From assembly GCA_902780785.1 (NCBI GenBank), contig CACZGS010000007.1, positions 1 to 64,000 of the forward strand: a DNA stretch of 64,000 nucleotides, written 5' to 3'. This document shows positions 23,779 through 33,033 of the stretch, in pieces; positions within the stretch are counted from its first letter, which is position 1, and every line of letters begins with the position of its first letter. The position numbers were made by a program, and so were the translations under genes. A model generated the notes under the pieces. It searched no databases, was not told where the DNA came from, and was given only the letters and a program-made list of their open reading frames with translations. The DNA comes from Oscillospiraceae bacterium. Its GTDB lineage: Bacteria; Bacillota; Clostridia; Saccharofermentanales; Saccharofermentanaceae.

Positions 23779-24897
23779 ATGCCGGGAATAAAAGCAGTTG
23801 TCGCAGTTGATTCTTTTAAGGGAAGCCTTACTTCTCTTGAGGCCGGAGAAGCCGTCAGGCGCGGTCTTATCAAGGCATGCCCTGATGCGGAAGTGACAGT
23901 TATTCCGTTGGCTGACGGCGGCGAAGGAACGGTGGATTCCATAGCTCCTTATGTGGGAGGTCTGACAAAGACCCTTCCGGTCAAAGGTCCTCTCGGGAAG
24001 ATAACAGAGGCATCCTACATCTACGAACCTGCAAGTAAGACCGCCTACATCGAGATGGCAAAAGCAGCAGGACTTACTCTCCTTTCCGAAGACGAACGCG
24101 ATCCCTATCTGACTACGACATACGGTGTCGGTGAATTGATGAAGGATGCGATATTATCAGGCGTGCGAAAACTCATCATCTGCATCGGCGGCAGTGCCAC
24201 AAATGACGGCGGCGCGGGCATGCTTCAGGCGCTGGGCGCAAAGCTCCTGGACAAAGACGGCAATGAGATAAATCTGGGCGCTATAGGACTTAAAGACCTT
24301 TATGAGGCAGACTATTCCGGCCTTATCGGAAAAGATGTTCAGATCGTTGCGGCAAGCGATGTCACCAATCCTTTGTGCGGACCGGACGGCGCGAGTTTTG
24401 TATACGGACCGCAGAAAGGTGCTTCGCAGAAAGCCTGTGAAGAGATGGACGGATGGCTCAAAAACTTTGCTGAAATATCAGGTTTTGACCCTTACGAAAA
24501 AGGCACCGGAGCTGCCGGCGGAATGAGCTTTGCATTGAAGAATATCCTCGGCGCGGAATTAAGGTCAGGTGCAAAGACCGTAATGGAGATAACGGGCGCA
24601 GAAGACCTTATCTGTGAAAGTGACATCGTAATAACCGGTGAGGGAAGGATAGACAGCCAGACGCTTAACGGCAAGGCTCCGTTCATGGTAATGAAGGCTG
24701 GCGTAAGATACGGCAAGCCTGTTATCGGAATATGCGGCATTACGGGCGACGGATACGAAGAATGCCTTAAGGCCGGATTTAAAAAGATCGCTCCGCTTAA
24801 TCATCCTGTGATGGAGACAAGCGAAGCGATCAGAAGTGTCGAAGAGACTGTCCGGGAATTATTTACCCAGGATCGTATAAGCCTCATTAAGGCTTGA
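23779..24897 (+). CDS. Glycerate kinase
   Basis: 372 residues, full length for the PF02595 glycerate kinase family (GarK/GlxK type). It phosphorylates D-glycerate with ATP to 2- or 3-phosphoglycerate. Visible features: KAVVAVDSFKGSLTSLEAGE, PLADGGEGTVD, CIGGSATNDGGAGMLQALGA and VITGEGRIDSQTLNGKAP. The start codon is preceded by GTGATCAGTT with only a weak RBS (CAGGTGG). The 3' end overlaps the convergent zinc-ribbon gene by 39 bases. No glycerate or glucarate uptake genes are adjacent. Confidence 0.95.
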   Translation: MPGIKAVVAVDSFKGSLTSLEAGEAVRRGLIKACPDAEVTVIPLADGGEGTVDSIAPYVGGLTKTLPVKGPLGKITEASYIYEPASKTAYIEMAKAAGLTLLSEDERDPYLTTTYGVGELMKDAILSGVRKLIICIGGSATNDGGAGMLQALGAKLLDKDGNEINLGAIGLKDLYEADYSGLIGKDVQIVAASDVTNPLCGPDGASFVYGPQKGASQKACEEMDGWLKNFAEISGFDPYEKGTGAAGGMSFALKNILGAELRSGAKTVMEITGAEDLICESDIVITGEGRIDSQTLNGKAPFMVMKAGVRYGKPVIGICGITGDGYEECLKAGFKKIAPLNHPVMETSEAIRSVEETVRELFTQDRISLIKA

Positions 24898-25524
24898 AGC
24901 TTTTCCTGACTTGAGGAGAGTAATTATCTGGGCAAGGGAAGAAGACTTCCTTAAGCCCGTTGGGATCATATACTCATCTGCTTCAAGACGCTTTTTGCGG
25001 GTAGCAAGATCTCTTTTAAGAGATGCGGTCTTCTCTTCAAGTTCTTTTCTCTGCAGTACTGCTCTCTCGTTGCCGTTGATAATGGCTTCGTTTTCTTCAT
25101 TGCGGCGCTTAGCTGCATTGATTCCGCCGAAGATCAGAAGACCGATCGGTACAAGGAACGTGAGGATCAGCATAACCGTGAAAGCACCATCATTGCCTGC
25201 CGCAACAGAAGAAAGTATCAAAATGCCATAGAAAGCTATAATGGCGAATATTATGTACTTCCAGAAGAATCTGAAAAAAGAGTACCTTCTGAGTTCCTGA
25301 TATACCGGTCTTGCTATTGCCGATTCTTTATCAGAGATCTCGCGCTGGAGCTTCTCCACTTCCTGATACTTGTGCTTGAGCTTCTCGATGAAAACGATGC
25401 TCTCCTCAACAGTCATCTCAGGCACGTCATAAGTTGCTTTCTTTTCGGCCGATACCTGTGCTCCGCACATGTTGCAGAAGACTGCATTTGCCGACAATTC
25501 ATTTCCACACTTGTTGCAAAACAT
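24859..25524 (-). CDS. Zinc-ribbon membrane protein with SHOCT-like tail
   Basis: 221 residues. N-terminal zinc ribbon MFCNKCGNELSANAVFCNMC, a coiled-coil stretch (about 42-75), two membrane spans (about 85-105 and 115-135), a second coiled coil (about 140-185) and a C-terminal segment AQIITLLKSGKASSLNEAY resembling a SHOCT module. RBS GGGAGG. Function unknown. The zinc ribbon and coiled coils point to assembly or partner recruitment at the membrane. Confidence 0.75.
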   Translation of the reverse strand: MFCNKCGNELSANAVFCNMCGAQVSAEKKATYDVPEMTVEESIVFIEKLKHKYQEVEKLQREISDKESAIARPVYQELRRYSFFRFFWKYIIFAIIAFYGILILSSVAAGNDGAFTVMLILTFLVPIGLLIFGGINAAKRRNEENEAIINGNERAVLQRKELEEKTASLKRDLATRKKRLEADEYMIPTGLRKSSSLAQIITLLKSGKASSLNEAYTILGK

Positions 25525-25618
25525 TTCTTAATCCTCCCTTAAAGAATTAAGGATATAGTATCATCTTTATTTGACTAAATCATCAAAAATCGTACTTATA
25601 TTGTTAATGTTTTATTTA

Positions 25619-25653
25619 TTGTAAAAGATTTTTTATCAGAATATAATCGCAGT
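25619..25653 (+). promoter_or_regulatory. Promoter of a probably leaderless mRNA (second GGDEF gene)
   Basis: TTGTAA (25619-25624), 17-base spacer, TATAAT (25642-25647), then six bases CGCAGT and the ATG at 25654. This has both hexamers at ideal spacing, and no RBS. Confidence 0.7.
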
Positions 25654-26817
25654 ATGGTACTGGACTACACATTCTTTTACGTCGAAGCCAATATTGTCTG
25701 CATCATTATTTTCGCGATGATGCTCATGAGAGAGATGGGATCTGTCGGCAGACAGACCAAGCAGATGATATTCTTCAACATTGCCATAAGCCACATGCTT
25801 TACTTTGTAAGCGACATAGCATGGGTGCTCATTTTGAACGACAATATTCCGCACACGGCTCTGTCAGCTTCTATAGTTAATATTTCCAACGCTGTCCTGT
25901 TAAGTCTCATTACCGGTTTCTGGTTCGTTTACGTCGAGCTCTCACAGGGTGAGACATATATCGGTGTATTCAAGAACCGTATGCTCGTGATGCTTCCCGC
26001 AGTGGTCGAGACAGCAGTCCAGCTCATCCTGTTCATCTTCTTCCCGAAGACCATGCTCGATGATGGAAATGAGATGACCATTGTCTATTACATCGTTTTC
26101 CTCATCGTACCTGCCATGTATATCGTTGTAAGCGCGGTCAGGTCGTTCAGAAGGGCAATGATGAAGGAGAACTTTGCGGTCAGAACGCAGTATCTCGTCT
26201 GTGCGATCTATCCCGTGATAATCACCATCTTCGGCATACTTCAGACGCTGTGGCTCGCAGCGCCGCTCTTCTGCTTCGGATGCGCGATCATGATGCTCTA
26301 CGCATACATCATCAACCTGAATGACCAGGTATCTATTGACGAACTTACGCGTCTTAACAACAGGACGCAGCTCAAGAAATACGTTGCAAGCGAATCTCTG
26401 AAGCAGGGTTCCGACAAGCAGAGCCGCTACGTTCTGATGATCGATCTTAACAAGTTCAAGCACATCAATGACCAGTATGGTCACGTTGAAGGTGACAATG
26501 CTCTGAAGAGAACTGCAGACGCGCTTAAGACTGCATGCGGCGGAAATCCTCTGAGGACATTCATTGCAAGATTCGGCGGCGACGAGTTCATCATTATCGC
26601 AAAGACCGATAACGAAGATCTTATAAAAGAGCTTTCCGCAAGCATCAAGGAGACGCTTATCCGCATGAATAATGAGGCCGGTGCAAAGTACGAACTCACA
26701 TGCTGCATTGGTTACTGCAGGTATTCCGGAGACGTTGCCGCTTTCCAGGCTGCGATGGCAAAAGCGGACGAGGCACTGTACAAAGAAAAGGCTGAATTAG
26801 GCACACTGAGGCAGTAA
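25654..26817 (+). CDS. Membrane-bound diguanylate cyclase (GGDEF)
   Basis: 387 residues. Seven N-terminal membrane spans (1-220), then GGDEF domain: DELTRLNNRTQLKKYV, LMIDLNKFKHINDQYGHVEG and a canonical RFGGDEFIIIAK. The RxxD inhibitory site is not present. Same architecture as the protein at 19887 and likewise a leaderless start, so the two are probably paralogues under the same expression mode. It should make c-di-GMP in response to an unknown membrane signal. Confidence 0.92.
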   Translation: MVLDYTFFYVEANIVCIIIFAMMLMREMGSVGRQTKQMIFFNIAISHMLYFVSDIAWVLILNDNIPHTALSASIVNISNAVLLSLITGFWFVYVELSQGETYIGVFKNRMLVMLPAVVETAVQLILFIFFPKTMLDDGNEMTIVYYIVFLIVPAMYIVVSAVRSFRRAMMKENFAVRTQYLVCAIYPVIITIFGILQTLWLAAPLFCFGCAIMMLYAYIINLNDQVSIDELTRLNNRTQLKKYVASESLKQGSDKQSRYVLMIDLNKFKHINDQYGHVEGDNALKRTADALKTACGGNPLRTFIARFGGDEFIIIAKTDNEDLIKELSASIKETLIRMNNEAGAKYELTCCIGYCRYSGDVAAFQAAMAKADEALYKEKAELGTLRQ

Positions 26818-26848
26818 TTACAGTCTTTTCAGGCCTGAAAACGCCGAG

Positions 26849-26860
26849 TATAATAGTGTC
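26849..26860 (+). promoter_or_regulatory. -10 box of a probably leaderless mRNA (third GGDEF gene)
   Basis: TATAAT (26849-26854) is followed by AGTGTC and the ATG at 26861. TTTTCA at 26826-26831 gives a 17-base spacer. The position supports 26861 as the original start of the now frameshifted gene. Confidence 0.6.
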
Positions 26861-28634
26861 ATGAAAATTTGTGTTTTTATCGGCGACATGTACAGAGATT
26901 TTGCTATGGGTATCCTTAAGCAGCTCGATAAACCCTCTCCATGTCATCGGTCTTAAGAGCATATTATCCCTGCCTAATGTCCATGAATACGACGGCGTCA
27001 TCTTATGCTATGACACACTTATTCACGAGGGCGTAGCAAAGGATCTTGTTGAAGACCTTCTGTCCGATAATGATGCACCTCCGGTCGTCTGCATCAGAGC
27101 GGAGATCTCCGGATTTTATAATGTAGTTCCCGATAACAGGGCATTGATGCACGATATCGCAAAGCACGTTATCGAGAAGTGCAAGACAAATGATATCGGA
27201 TTCGTAACGGGCAGAGATGACTTAGACGACTCCATTGAGAGAAGACTGGGATTCGAAGATGCCATGCATGAAGCCGGCAGGAAGGTATCAGACAAGAAGA
27301 TCTTCCACGGAAATTACTGGTCCGACCAGGGTCCTGAGATGGCTGATTTCTTCATCAAGAAGAACGGCAAGCTCCCCGAAGCGATAATCTGTTCGAACGA
27401 CTACGAAGCGATCGCGCTCTGCAATGAGCTCCGCAAGAGAGGTTATACCGTACCACAGGATGTCATGATCAGCGGCGTTGACAATGCACAGGGCGCAGCA
27501 GATCATATACCGTCCATAACCACGATCGAGATCTCCAATGCAGTCTTTGTTGATTCCGCGATCCAGGTTCTTGAGGATGTAATTGCAGGCAAGAAGCCTG
27601 ATCTTAATATCTACGTTCCGAGCACCCTGATCCTGCGTGAGAGCACCGATGATCTTTTTGTTGAGAGAGATATCTTCTCTGAGCTGTTAGATCTTACCGC
27701 GACGATATCGATCAATACCGAGAACATGAGAGAATATGTTGTTATCGGTGATCTTTTCGAGGGCGCCCTCACAAAAGATGCAGGCAAGGAAATCACGCTC
27801 GAACAGTTCAAGACAATAGAGAGCATGAAGTCCTGTTATATCTGCAGATACAGGGAAGAGAACCGCGAGCTTGTCGGGTATTTTACCAACAGAGGCAAGA
27901 ATAAGCTCTGCAGCATCTCGTATTCCGACGAGAAGGTTTTCCCTGACGGATTTGAAGACGATAAGCGCGGCATGAGAGTTCATTTCCCGCTTGCATATAA
28001 GAATGAAGTCTACGGTTATCTTGTTGCGGTATTTAATACCGACATGCCGAACTTTATCAACTTCAAGGTCGAGTATCTTCTGATGCAGGTAGCCGCAAAC
28101 ATGAATAAGTTAGAGCTTTACGAGAAGCTCTTCGGTATCTCAGACGTTATGACCCTCTATATTACCGATCCTCTCACTGAGACGCTTAACAGGCGTGGCT
28201 TCGAAAAGAAGATCTCCGAGAAGTTCGATAAGGACGGCAAGATGATCAAACAGATTGCCGTAGTCTCCATCGACATGGATGACCTGAAGATCATTAACGA
28301 TACATACGGTCACAACGCCGGTGACGACGCGATCAAGGAGACCGCGAAGTGCATCGACGAATCGCTTAACAAGGGCGAGTTCGTAGCCAGAATGGGCGGC
28401 GATGAATTCGAAGCAGTCCTTGTGCTCTCCGAGCCGGGAAGAGTAGGAAAGTTCATCCGTAACGTCCGCAACAACATAAGGCAGGTCAATCTGTCCGGCA
28501 AATATCCTTTCGAGCTCTCTGCAAGTATCGGAACCTGTGAGGTTCAGGACTGGCACGGTGTCGGTGACTCAATGAAGAAGGCTGACAAAGCGATGTATCT
28601 CGAGAAGAAAGCAAAGAAGAAGGGAAGAAGCTGA
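26861..28634 (+). pseudogene. LacI-type sensor/GGDEF protein, frameshifted near its N-terminus
   Basis: From the ATG at 26861 the frame reads MKICVFIGDMYRDFAMGILK, an apt first strand and helix of a LacI-like ligand-binding domain, but it stops at 26954-26956. The rest is in the +1 frame from about 26931 (NPLHVIGLKSILSLPN, EYDGVILCYDT) to 28634. The +1 frame upstream of the junction reads as nonsense. The second strand of the sensor fold seems missing at the junction, suggesting a small deletion that is not a multiple of three. Downstream are a full LacI-like sensor (to about residue 250), a GAF-like region and a GGDEF domain with RMGGDEFEAVL. Either a pseudogene, or an assembly error; a start at the in-frame GTG at 26871 is unlikely. 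Confidence 0.65.
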
Positions 28635-28646
28635 TACTTAACAAAT

Positions 28647-28687
28647 AAAACCCCCCGCTCTGATAATCAGGAACGGGGGTTTTCTTT
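28647..28687. terminator. Bidirectional terminator
   Basis: AAAACCCCCCG pairs with CGGGGGTTTT, with an inner CTGAT/ATCAG stem, followed by CTTTT. Placed between convergent genes. Confidence 0.85.
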
Positions 28688-28704
28688 TGGAGTTGCTGTT
28701 GTTA

Positions 28705-29751
28705 TCAAGTGTATTTTCCGTAGTGGGCGATGTCATTATCCAGAAGTTCGATCACTCTCTTCTTCTGTTCGTCTGTCAGGTCTTCGCGCCCGATCTCATC
28801 CTTGAAATCGTTATAGAGCTTGACCGCACCTTCGCTGTCTCCTGATCTCTTTACCGCGACAAGTCTGAAGAAAGCAAGACTCCTTCTGATCCTCAGATAA
28901 TGATCCATGCTGATGGCATCTTTCATCGAAGCATATGCCCTGACGATGCCTTCACACCAGTTGATCATTCTGAGCGCTTCGTCCCTCTCGCCGTTCCAGC
29001 CGTAGTCCTGCGCGATCGTGTTGAGGAAGCTTGCGGTCATATCAAAAAGAAGGACTGAGTTATTTGCGATATCGACCTTCATCTTCTCGAAGCCACTCTC
29101 GAAGTATGTGAGTTCCATTGAGATCTTCTCGGCGATGCATCCGGGTGAGATGCTTGGGAGTACATTGATATGAGCCCTTGCGTTATCGAAATCCTTCATG
29201 TGGATATAGATCCATGCGACCGCAAAATGAGTCCGCTCGATAAGACCCCTGTCTGCGCAGTGACCGATTAGATAAGCTCCTTTTCTAATTGCATCTTTAT
29301 AGAGCTTTTCCAGTCTTTCCTCTTCGCCCGGGAAACTGTTTTCGAGCACGGGGTCGGCATACATGCTGAGGTTTGCGGTCTCCTGCACATAGTCCTTTAT
29401 GATCTCAAAGCATCCCGGATTAAGCGTTGTCTCCGTCGCGAGATATTCTGAGATGCGGAGAGCCTTTTGCGCTCTGCCTTCGTCGCTGTTCTTCATGCCG
29501 ATGACAGTCTCTTTTACTCTTGCGATCACTTCTTCGTTCTCGGAGAGTGAATCGTATCCCAGGAGAGCGTCGGTGCTTACACCAAGGACTTGTGCCAAAG
29601 GAATCAGCATCGAAGTGTCGGGAAGGCTGTTCTCAGATTCCCACTTACTGACCGCCTGGGGCGTTACGCTCAAAAGGTCAGCAAGTTCTTCCTGTGTAAA
29701 GCCCTTGTTCTTGCGGAAGAGCTTTATGTTGTTTCCTATTGTTTTTCCCAT
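28705..29751 (-). CDS. XRE-family regulator with TPR-like helical domain
   Basis: 348 residues from the ATG at 29751, chosen because AAAGGAG lies 7 bases before it; the ATG at 29757 would be only one base from the RBS. Helix-turn-helix at about 8-60: KLFRKNKGFTQEELADLLSV then PQAVSKWESENSLPD. The remaining 280 residues are alpha-helical with TPR-like spacing, typical of regulators that sense a peptide or metabolite through this domain. The target is unknown; the neighbouring ECF/anti-sigma unit is one option. Confidence 0.88.
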   Translation of the reverse strand: MGKTIGNNIKLFRKNKGFTQEELADLLSVTPQAVSKWESENSLPDTSMLIPLAQVLGVSTDALLGYDSLSENEEVIARVKETVIGMKNSDEGRAQKALRISEYLATETTLNPGCFEIIKDYVQETANLSMYADPVLENSFPGEEERLEKLYKDAIRKGAYLIGHCADRGLIERTHFAVAWIYIHMKDFDNARAHINVLPSISPGCIAEKISMELTYFESGFEKMKVDIANNSVLLFDMTASFLNTIAQDYGWNGERDEALRMINWCEGIVRAYASMKDAISMDHYLRIRRSLAFFRLVAVKRSGDSEGAVKLYNDFKDEIGREDLTDEQKKRVIELLDNDIAHYGKYT

Positions 29752-29861
29752 CTTCATGCTCCTTTGATTGATAAAGATACCGTGCATGCAACTTAATCAT
29801 ATCGTATTGCTGTTGTCCCGCAATTACAAACAACGTGCAGTTGAGGAGAACTCAACGGGAC

Positions 29862-29903
29862 AAAAAAGGAGACCGCTTCCCTTGAAGAAACGGTCCCCTT
29901 TGT
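29862..29903 (-). terminator. Terminator of the ECF/anti-sigma unit
   Basis: On the minus strand, AAAGGGGACCG pairs with CGGTCTCCTTT, followed by TTTG. It lies just after the anti-sigma stop codon. A second small palindrome, GTTGAG-N5-CTCAAC, follows at 29839-29855. Confidence 0.75.
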
Positions 29904-29933
29904 ATGGGCACTATGAATACTTAAAGAATATCT

Positions 29934-30860
29934 TTAGCCTATTCCGCCGCCCTCGTTGATCGTGCATACAACGATCTGCTTGGCTGCATCGTATGTGAGG
30001 GTGAAGTTCATGAAGCGTGCACAGTCGGAGGGTTCGAGCTTCATCTCGGGCTCGGGTCCTGTCCAGGAAGCCTGGTAGACTGCGTTGCCTTCGGAGTCTG
30101 TTGACTTTGTCCAGAAGTCTTCGTAGGAGACCTTATTCTGTCTGTGCTGTTCACGCTCGTAATTAACGATCGCGAGATTGTTCTTCATGAAGCCCTCGAG
30201 CTGCTCGGGAGTTGCCTTGAAAACAAGGATCGTACTGAAAGTGGGCTGTGCGTTCGTACCGGTCTGATAGCTTACGAAGAAGCCTTCAGAATACCAGTCG
30301 TTTGTTCTCAGATCATTGTAGCCGTCGAAGTACGCTGCATCCTTCTTGATGTCCATGATGTTGTAATTCTGCTGGGCGTAATAGTTGGCATACTGGTTGA
30401 GGTCAGTATCGGAGTAGTAATCAGCGTTTACGGTTACGTCCTTGAAGTACTTGTCTTCTGCAGCATCCTGTGATGCTACTGCTGATTCGATCTCTTCTCT
30501 TACTGATTCTTCAACGTCATCGGTCGGGATAACACGGTTTTCTCTGTCTTCGAGCTCCTTTGTCTGAGCGTCCTCGGCACCTTCGGGGATCTCCATGTGG
30601 AAGAATGCTCTAACGCTTGCTGAGATCGCGTTTCTTGTTGAAGGGATCGCCATGAGCGTACCCATTGAGAGTGTGACTGCTGCTGCCGCGATACCTACCT
30701 TGGCAGCTGTGGAAATGCGCGTTGTCTTGGCGCGTACGGGCAATGTTGTTACAGAGGCCTCTTGTGAAGCCATTTCGTTTTCTAATATCTTTCTCATTTC
30801 TATTTTCCTGTCTTTATTCATTTCTATCTTTTCGATAGCTTTGATGTATTCATCCTGCAT
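29934..30860 (-). CDS. Anti-sigma factor-like membrane protein (DUF4179 type)
   Basis: 308 residues. Charged N-terminal cytoplasmic region (1-50), one membrane span (about 52-70), then IPSTRNAISASVRAFFHMEI and an extracytoplasmic domain of about 230 residues. This is the layout of the RsiV/DUF4179 anti-sigma group that holds a partner ECF factor at the membrane. It overlaps the end of the sigma gene by 11 bases, so translation is coupled. The signal that releases the sigma factor is unknown. Confidence 0.82.
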   Translation of the reverse strand: MQDEYIKAIEKIEMNKDRKIEMRKILENEMASQEASVTTLPVRAKTTRISTAAKVGIAAAAVTLSMGTLMAIPSTRNAISASVRAFFHMEIPEGAEDAQTKELEDRENRVIPTDDVEESVREEIESAVASQDAAEDKYFKDVTVNADYYSDTDLNQYANYYAQQNYNIMDIKKDAAYFDGYNDLRTNDWYSEGFFVSYQTGTNAQPTFSTILVFKATPEQLEGFMKNNLAIVNYEREQHRQNKVSYEDFWTKSTDSEGNAVYQASWTGPEPEMKLEPSDCARFMNFTLTYDAAKQIVVCTINEGGGIG

Positions 30861-31338
30861 AACTGCTACCTCCCGTGAATTTCTTTCTTAAGATCTCCTT
30901 TGCCCTGGTAAGACGCATCGACACTGCTGACGGGGCTATATCCAGGATCTTGGCTATCTCGTTTAGGGAGTAGCCTTCGTAGTAATGAAGATGTATCGCG
31001 ACTCTGAGTTTATCGGGAAGTTCGGCTACGGCTTCATACATCTCCGTATCTTCTTCATCTATCTCAATGTCTGACCCTGCATCGGCCGCATCCTCGAACG
31101 GTGCTTTGAAGACTACGTCTGCTGACTTTAGGAAGTCTCTGCACTTGTTGGCGGTCATGGTAAGGATATATGATTTTTCTTTGCCTTTAGTGATAGTGAT
31201 ATCGGATCTTATGAGCTTTACGAAAACATCCTGAACAACATCTTCGGCATCAGGTCTTGAGCCAAGATACGAATATGCCAGACGGAATGCGTCATCGGCA
31301 TATGTATCGAAAAGTCTCAACACAGCTTCATTGTTCAT
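30850..31338 (-). CDS. ECF-type RNA polymerase sigma factor
   Basis: 162 residues. Sigma region 2: FDTYADDAFRLAYSYLGSRP then DAEDVVQDVFVKLI (about 9-45). Sigma region 4: LPDKLRVAIHLHYYEGYSLN then EIAKILDIAPSAVSMRLTRA (about 105-150). No region 3, hence ECF type. RBS AAGGAAGG. Cotranscribed with the overlapping anti-sigma gene. A candidate self-recognised promoter lies at 31380-31406. Confidence 0.93.
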   Translation of the reverse strand: MNNEAVLRLFDTYADDAFRLAYSYLGSRPDAEDVVQDVFVKLIRSDITITKGKEKSYILTMTANKCRDFLKSADVVFKAPFEDAADAGSDIEIDEEDTEMYEAVAELPDKLRVAIHLHYYEGYSLNEIAKILDIAPSAVSMRLTRAKEILRKKFTGGSSYAG

Positions 31339-31379
31339 TTAGCTAACCTTCCTTTGTGTGTTATTTGAGATCTCACCCA

Positions 31380-31406
31380 TAAGACGAATGAGCATATCCG
31401 GTTTCA
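31380..31406 (-). promoter_or_regulatory. Candidate ECF autoregulatory promoter
   Basis: On the minus strand TGAAAC (31406-31401) is followed after 14 bases by CGTCTTA (31386-31380), about 40 bases before the sigma start codon. The hexamers match ECF consensus, though the spacing is about two bases shorter than usual. Confidence 0.45.
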
Positions 31407-31582
31407 CACATTTTTTCGGAAATTTCTCGAAAAATCTTTTCCCCCAATTATACGCTTACGGCCAAAGTGCCGTAAAAGCCCATGAAAATAACATTATTGT
31501 CCTATTATCGGACTTGTTTACATAAAACTCTTTTGCTAAAATTCTCGAACCGACAAAAATAGGAACATATATAGAAGTATTT

Positions 31583-32959
31583 ATGACAGGTGTAAAAGAA
31601 GACAGATCCTATATCAAGAAGCTCCTCCTGATCGCCATTCCGATAATGGTGCAGAACGGAATCTCGAACTTCGTTAACCTTCTCGACAATCTCATGATCG
31701 GGAGGGTCGGTACTAATGCGCTCTCAGGAGTTGCTATCGCCAACCAGCTGATCTTCGTATTCTACCTTGTCATCTTCGGCGCCACTGCCGGAGTCGGCAT
31801 CTTCACTGCCCAGTACAAGGGTAAGGGTGATGACGAAGGCATCCGCTACACATTCCAGTTTAAGATCATTTTCAATACGATCCTCGCTGCCGTCTGCACC
31901 CTGATCCTTTTTATCTGGGCGCCTGATCTTATCAACCTTTTCCTTTTGGGCGAAGGTGATCCTGCCGATGCTGCCGAGACACTTCAGATCGGTATCGACT
32001 ATATGCATGTAATCCTCATCAGCCTTATTCCGATCGGAATCACACAGGCTTATGCAGGCACATTAAGAGATTTAGGCTCTACCAAGGTTCCGATGTATTC
32101 ATCTATGGCTGCGATCGCGGTAAACCTTGTCGGCAACTGGCTCCTCATCTATGGGCACTTCGGACTTCCCGCATTAGGCGCTGTCGGTGCCGCTATTGCC
32201 ACGGTCATTTCCAGATTCGTGGAGCTCTCGATCCTTATTATCTACACAGGCAAGCATTCTGCGGCTTTCCCGTTCATCAAGGGTGCTTTTGCAAACTTCA
32301 GGATACCGGGAGATCTTGCCAGGAAGTTCCTCTTTAAGGCTCTGCCTCTCATGGCTAATGAGACCTTATGGTCACTCGGCATGACAACGATCAACCAGTG
32401 CTACTCATACAGGAGCCTTGATGCGGTTGCTGCCCTTAATATCGAATCCACGATCTGGAACCTCATGGGCGTGGCTTTCCTTGCAATGGGCGAAGCGGTC
32501 GGCATCATGATGGGCCATATCCTTGGTGCCGGTGAACTCGATGATGCAATGAAGAAGGCATACAGGATGAGAAGAGTCACTGTTGTATGCGGTCTTGTCT
32601 TCGGCTTGGTAATGGCTGTAATCGCACCGTTCTTCCCGCTGCTCTATAACACGAGCGACATGATCAGGCACCTTGCTACGAACTTTATCTTTATCTGCGC
32701 GATCATGATGCCTTTCTGCTCATATACGCATGCATCTTATTTCATCATGAGATCAGGCGGAAATGCAGTCCTGACGGTTATCTTCGACAGCGTTTACACA
32801 TGGGTGCTCGTTGTGCCTCTGGCATACTGCCTGAGCAGATTTACGGGCATGGGCGTTACATGGATGCTCTTTATCGTTCACGGTATGGAAGTCGTTAAAT
32901 GCTCCATCGCATTCTTCTTCGTCAGGTCCGGAATCTGGGTCAAGAATATCGTTAAGTAA
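31583..32959 (+). CDS. MATE-family efflux transporter
   Basis: 458 residues, twelve membrane spans. Family signatures: LLIAIPIMVQNGISNFVNLL, DNLMIGRVGTNALSGVAIAN and, in the second half, KALPLMANETLWSLGMTTIN. It exports drugs or metabolites in exchange for Na+ or H+. RBS weak (AGGAAC far upstream). Single gene with a bidirectional terminator. Substrate not predictable. A second, different MATE protein lies at 42396. Confidence 0.93.
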   Translation: MTGVKEDRSYIKKLLLIAIPIMVQNGISNFVNLLDNLMIGRVGTNALSGVAIANQLIFVFYLVIFGATAGVGIFTAQYKGKGDDEGIRYTFQFKIIFNTILAAVCTLILFIWAPDLINLFLLGEGDPADAAETLQIGIDYMHVILISLIPIGITQAYAGTLRDLGSTKVPMYSSMAAIAVNLVGNWLLIYGHFGLPALGAVGAAIATVISRFVELSILIIYTGKHSAAFPFIKGAFANFRIPGDLARKFLFKALPLMANETLWSLGMTTINQCYSYRSLDAVAALNIESTIWNLMGVAFLAMGEAVGIMMGHILGAGELDDAMKKAYRMRRVTVVCGLVFGLVMAVIAPFFPLLYNTSDMIRHLATNFIFICAIMMPFCSYTHASYFIMRSGGNAVLTVIFDSVYTWVLVVPLAYCLSRFTGMGVTWMLFIVHGMEVVKCSIAFFFVRSGIWVKNIVK

Positions 32960-32970
32960 TCAGTAAAACA

Positions 32971-33008
32971 AACAGCGGTGCCTTTACAAGTCAAGCACCG
33001 CTGTTTTA
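32971..33008. terminator. Bidirectional terminator
   Basis: A perfect 11-bp stem AACAGCGGTGC/GCACCGCTGTT with a 13-base loop, between the convergent MATE and SulP genes. Confidence 0.88.
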
Positions 33009-33033
33009 TCTTCAAATATCTGTAACCTAAGCT

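Noticed and set aside
26920..26945. Programmed +1 frameshifting as the explanation for the split GGDEF gene
   Set aside because: CCC-TCT could slip, but the sensor fold also seems to lack a strand at the join, so a deletion explains more.
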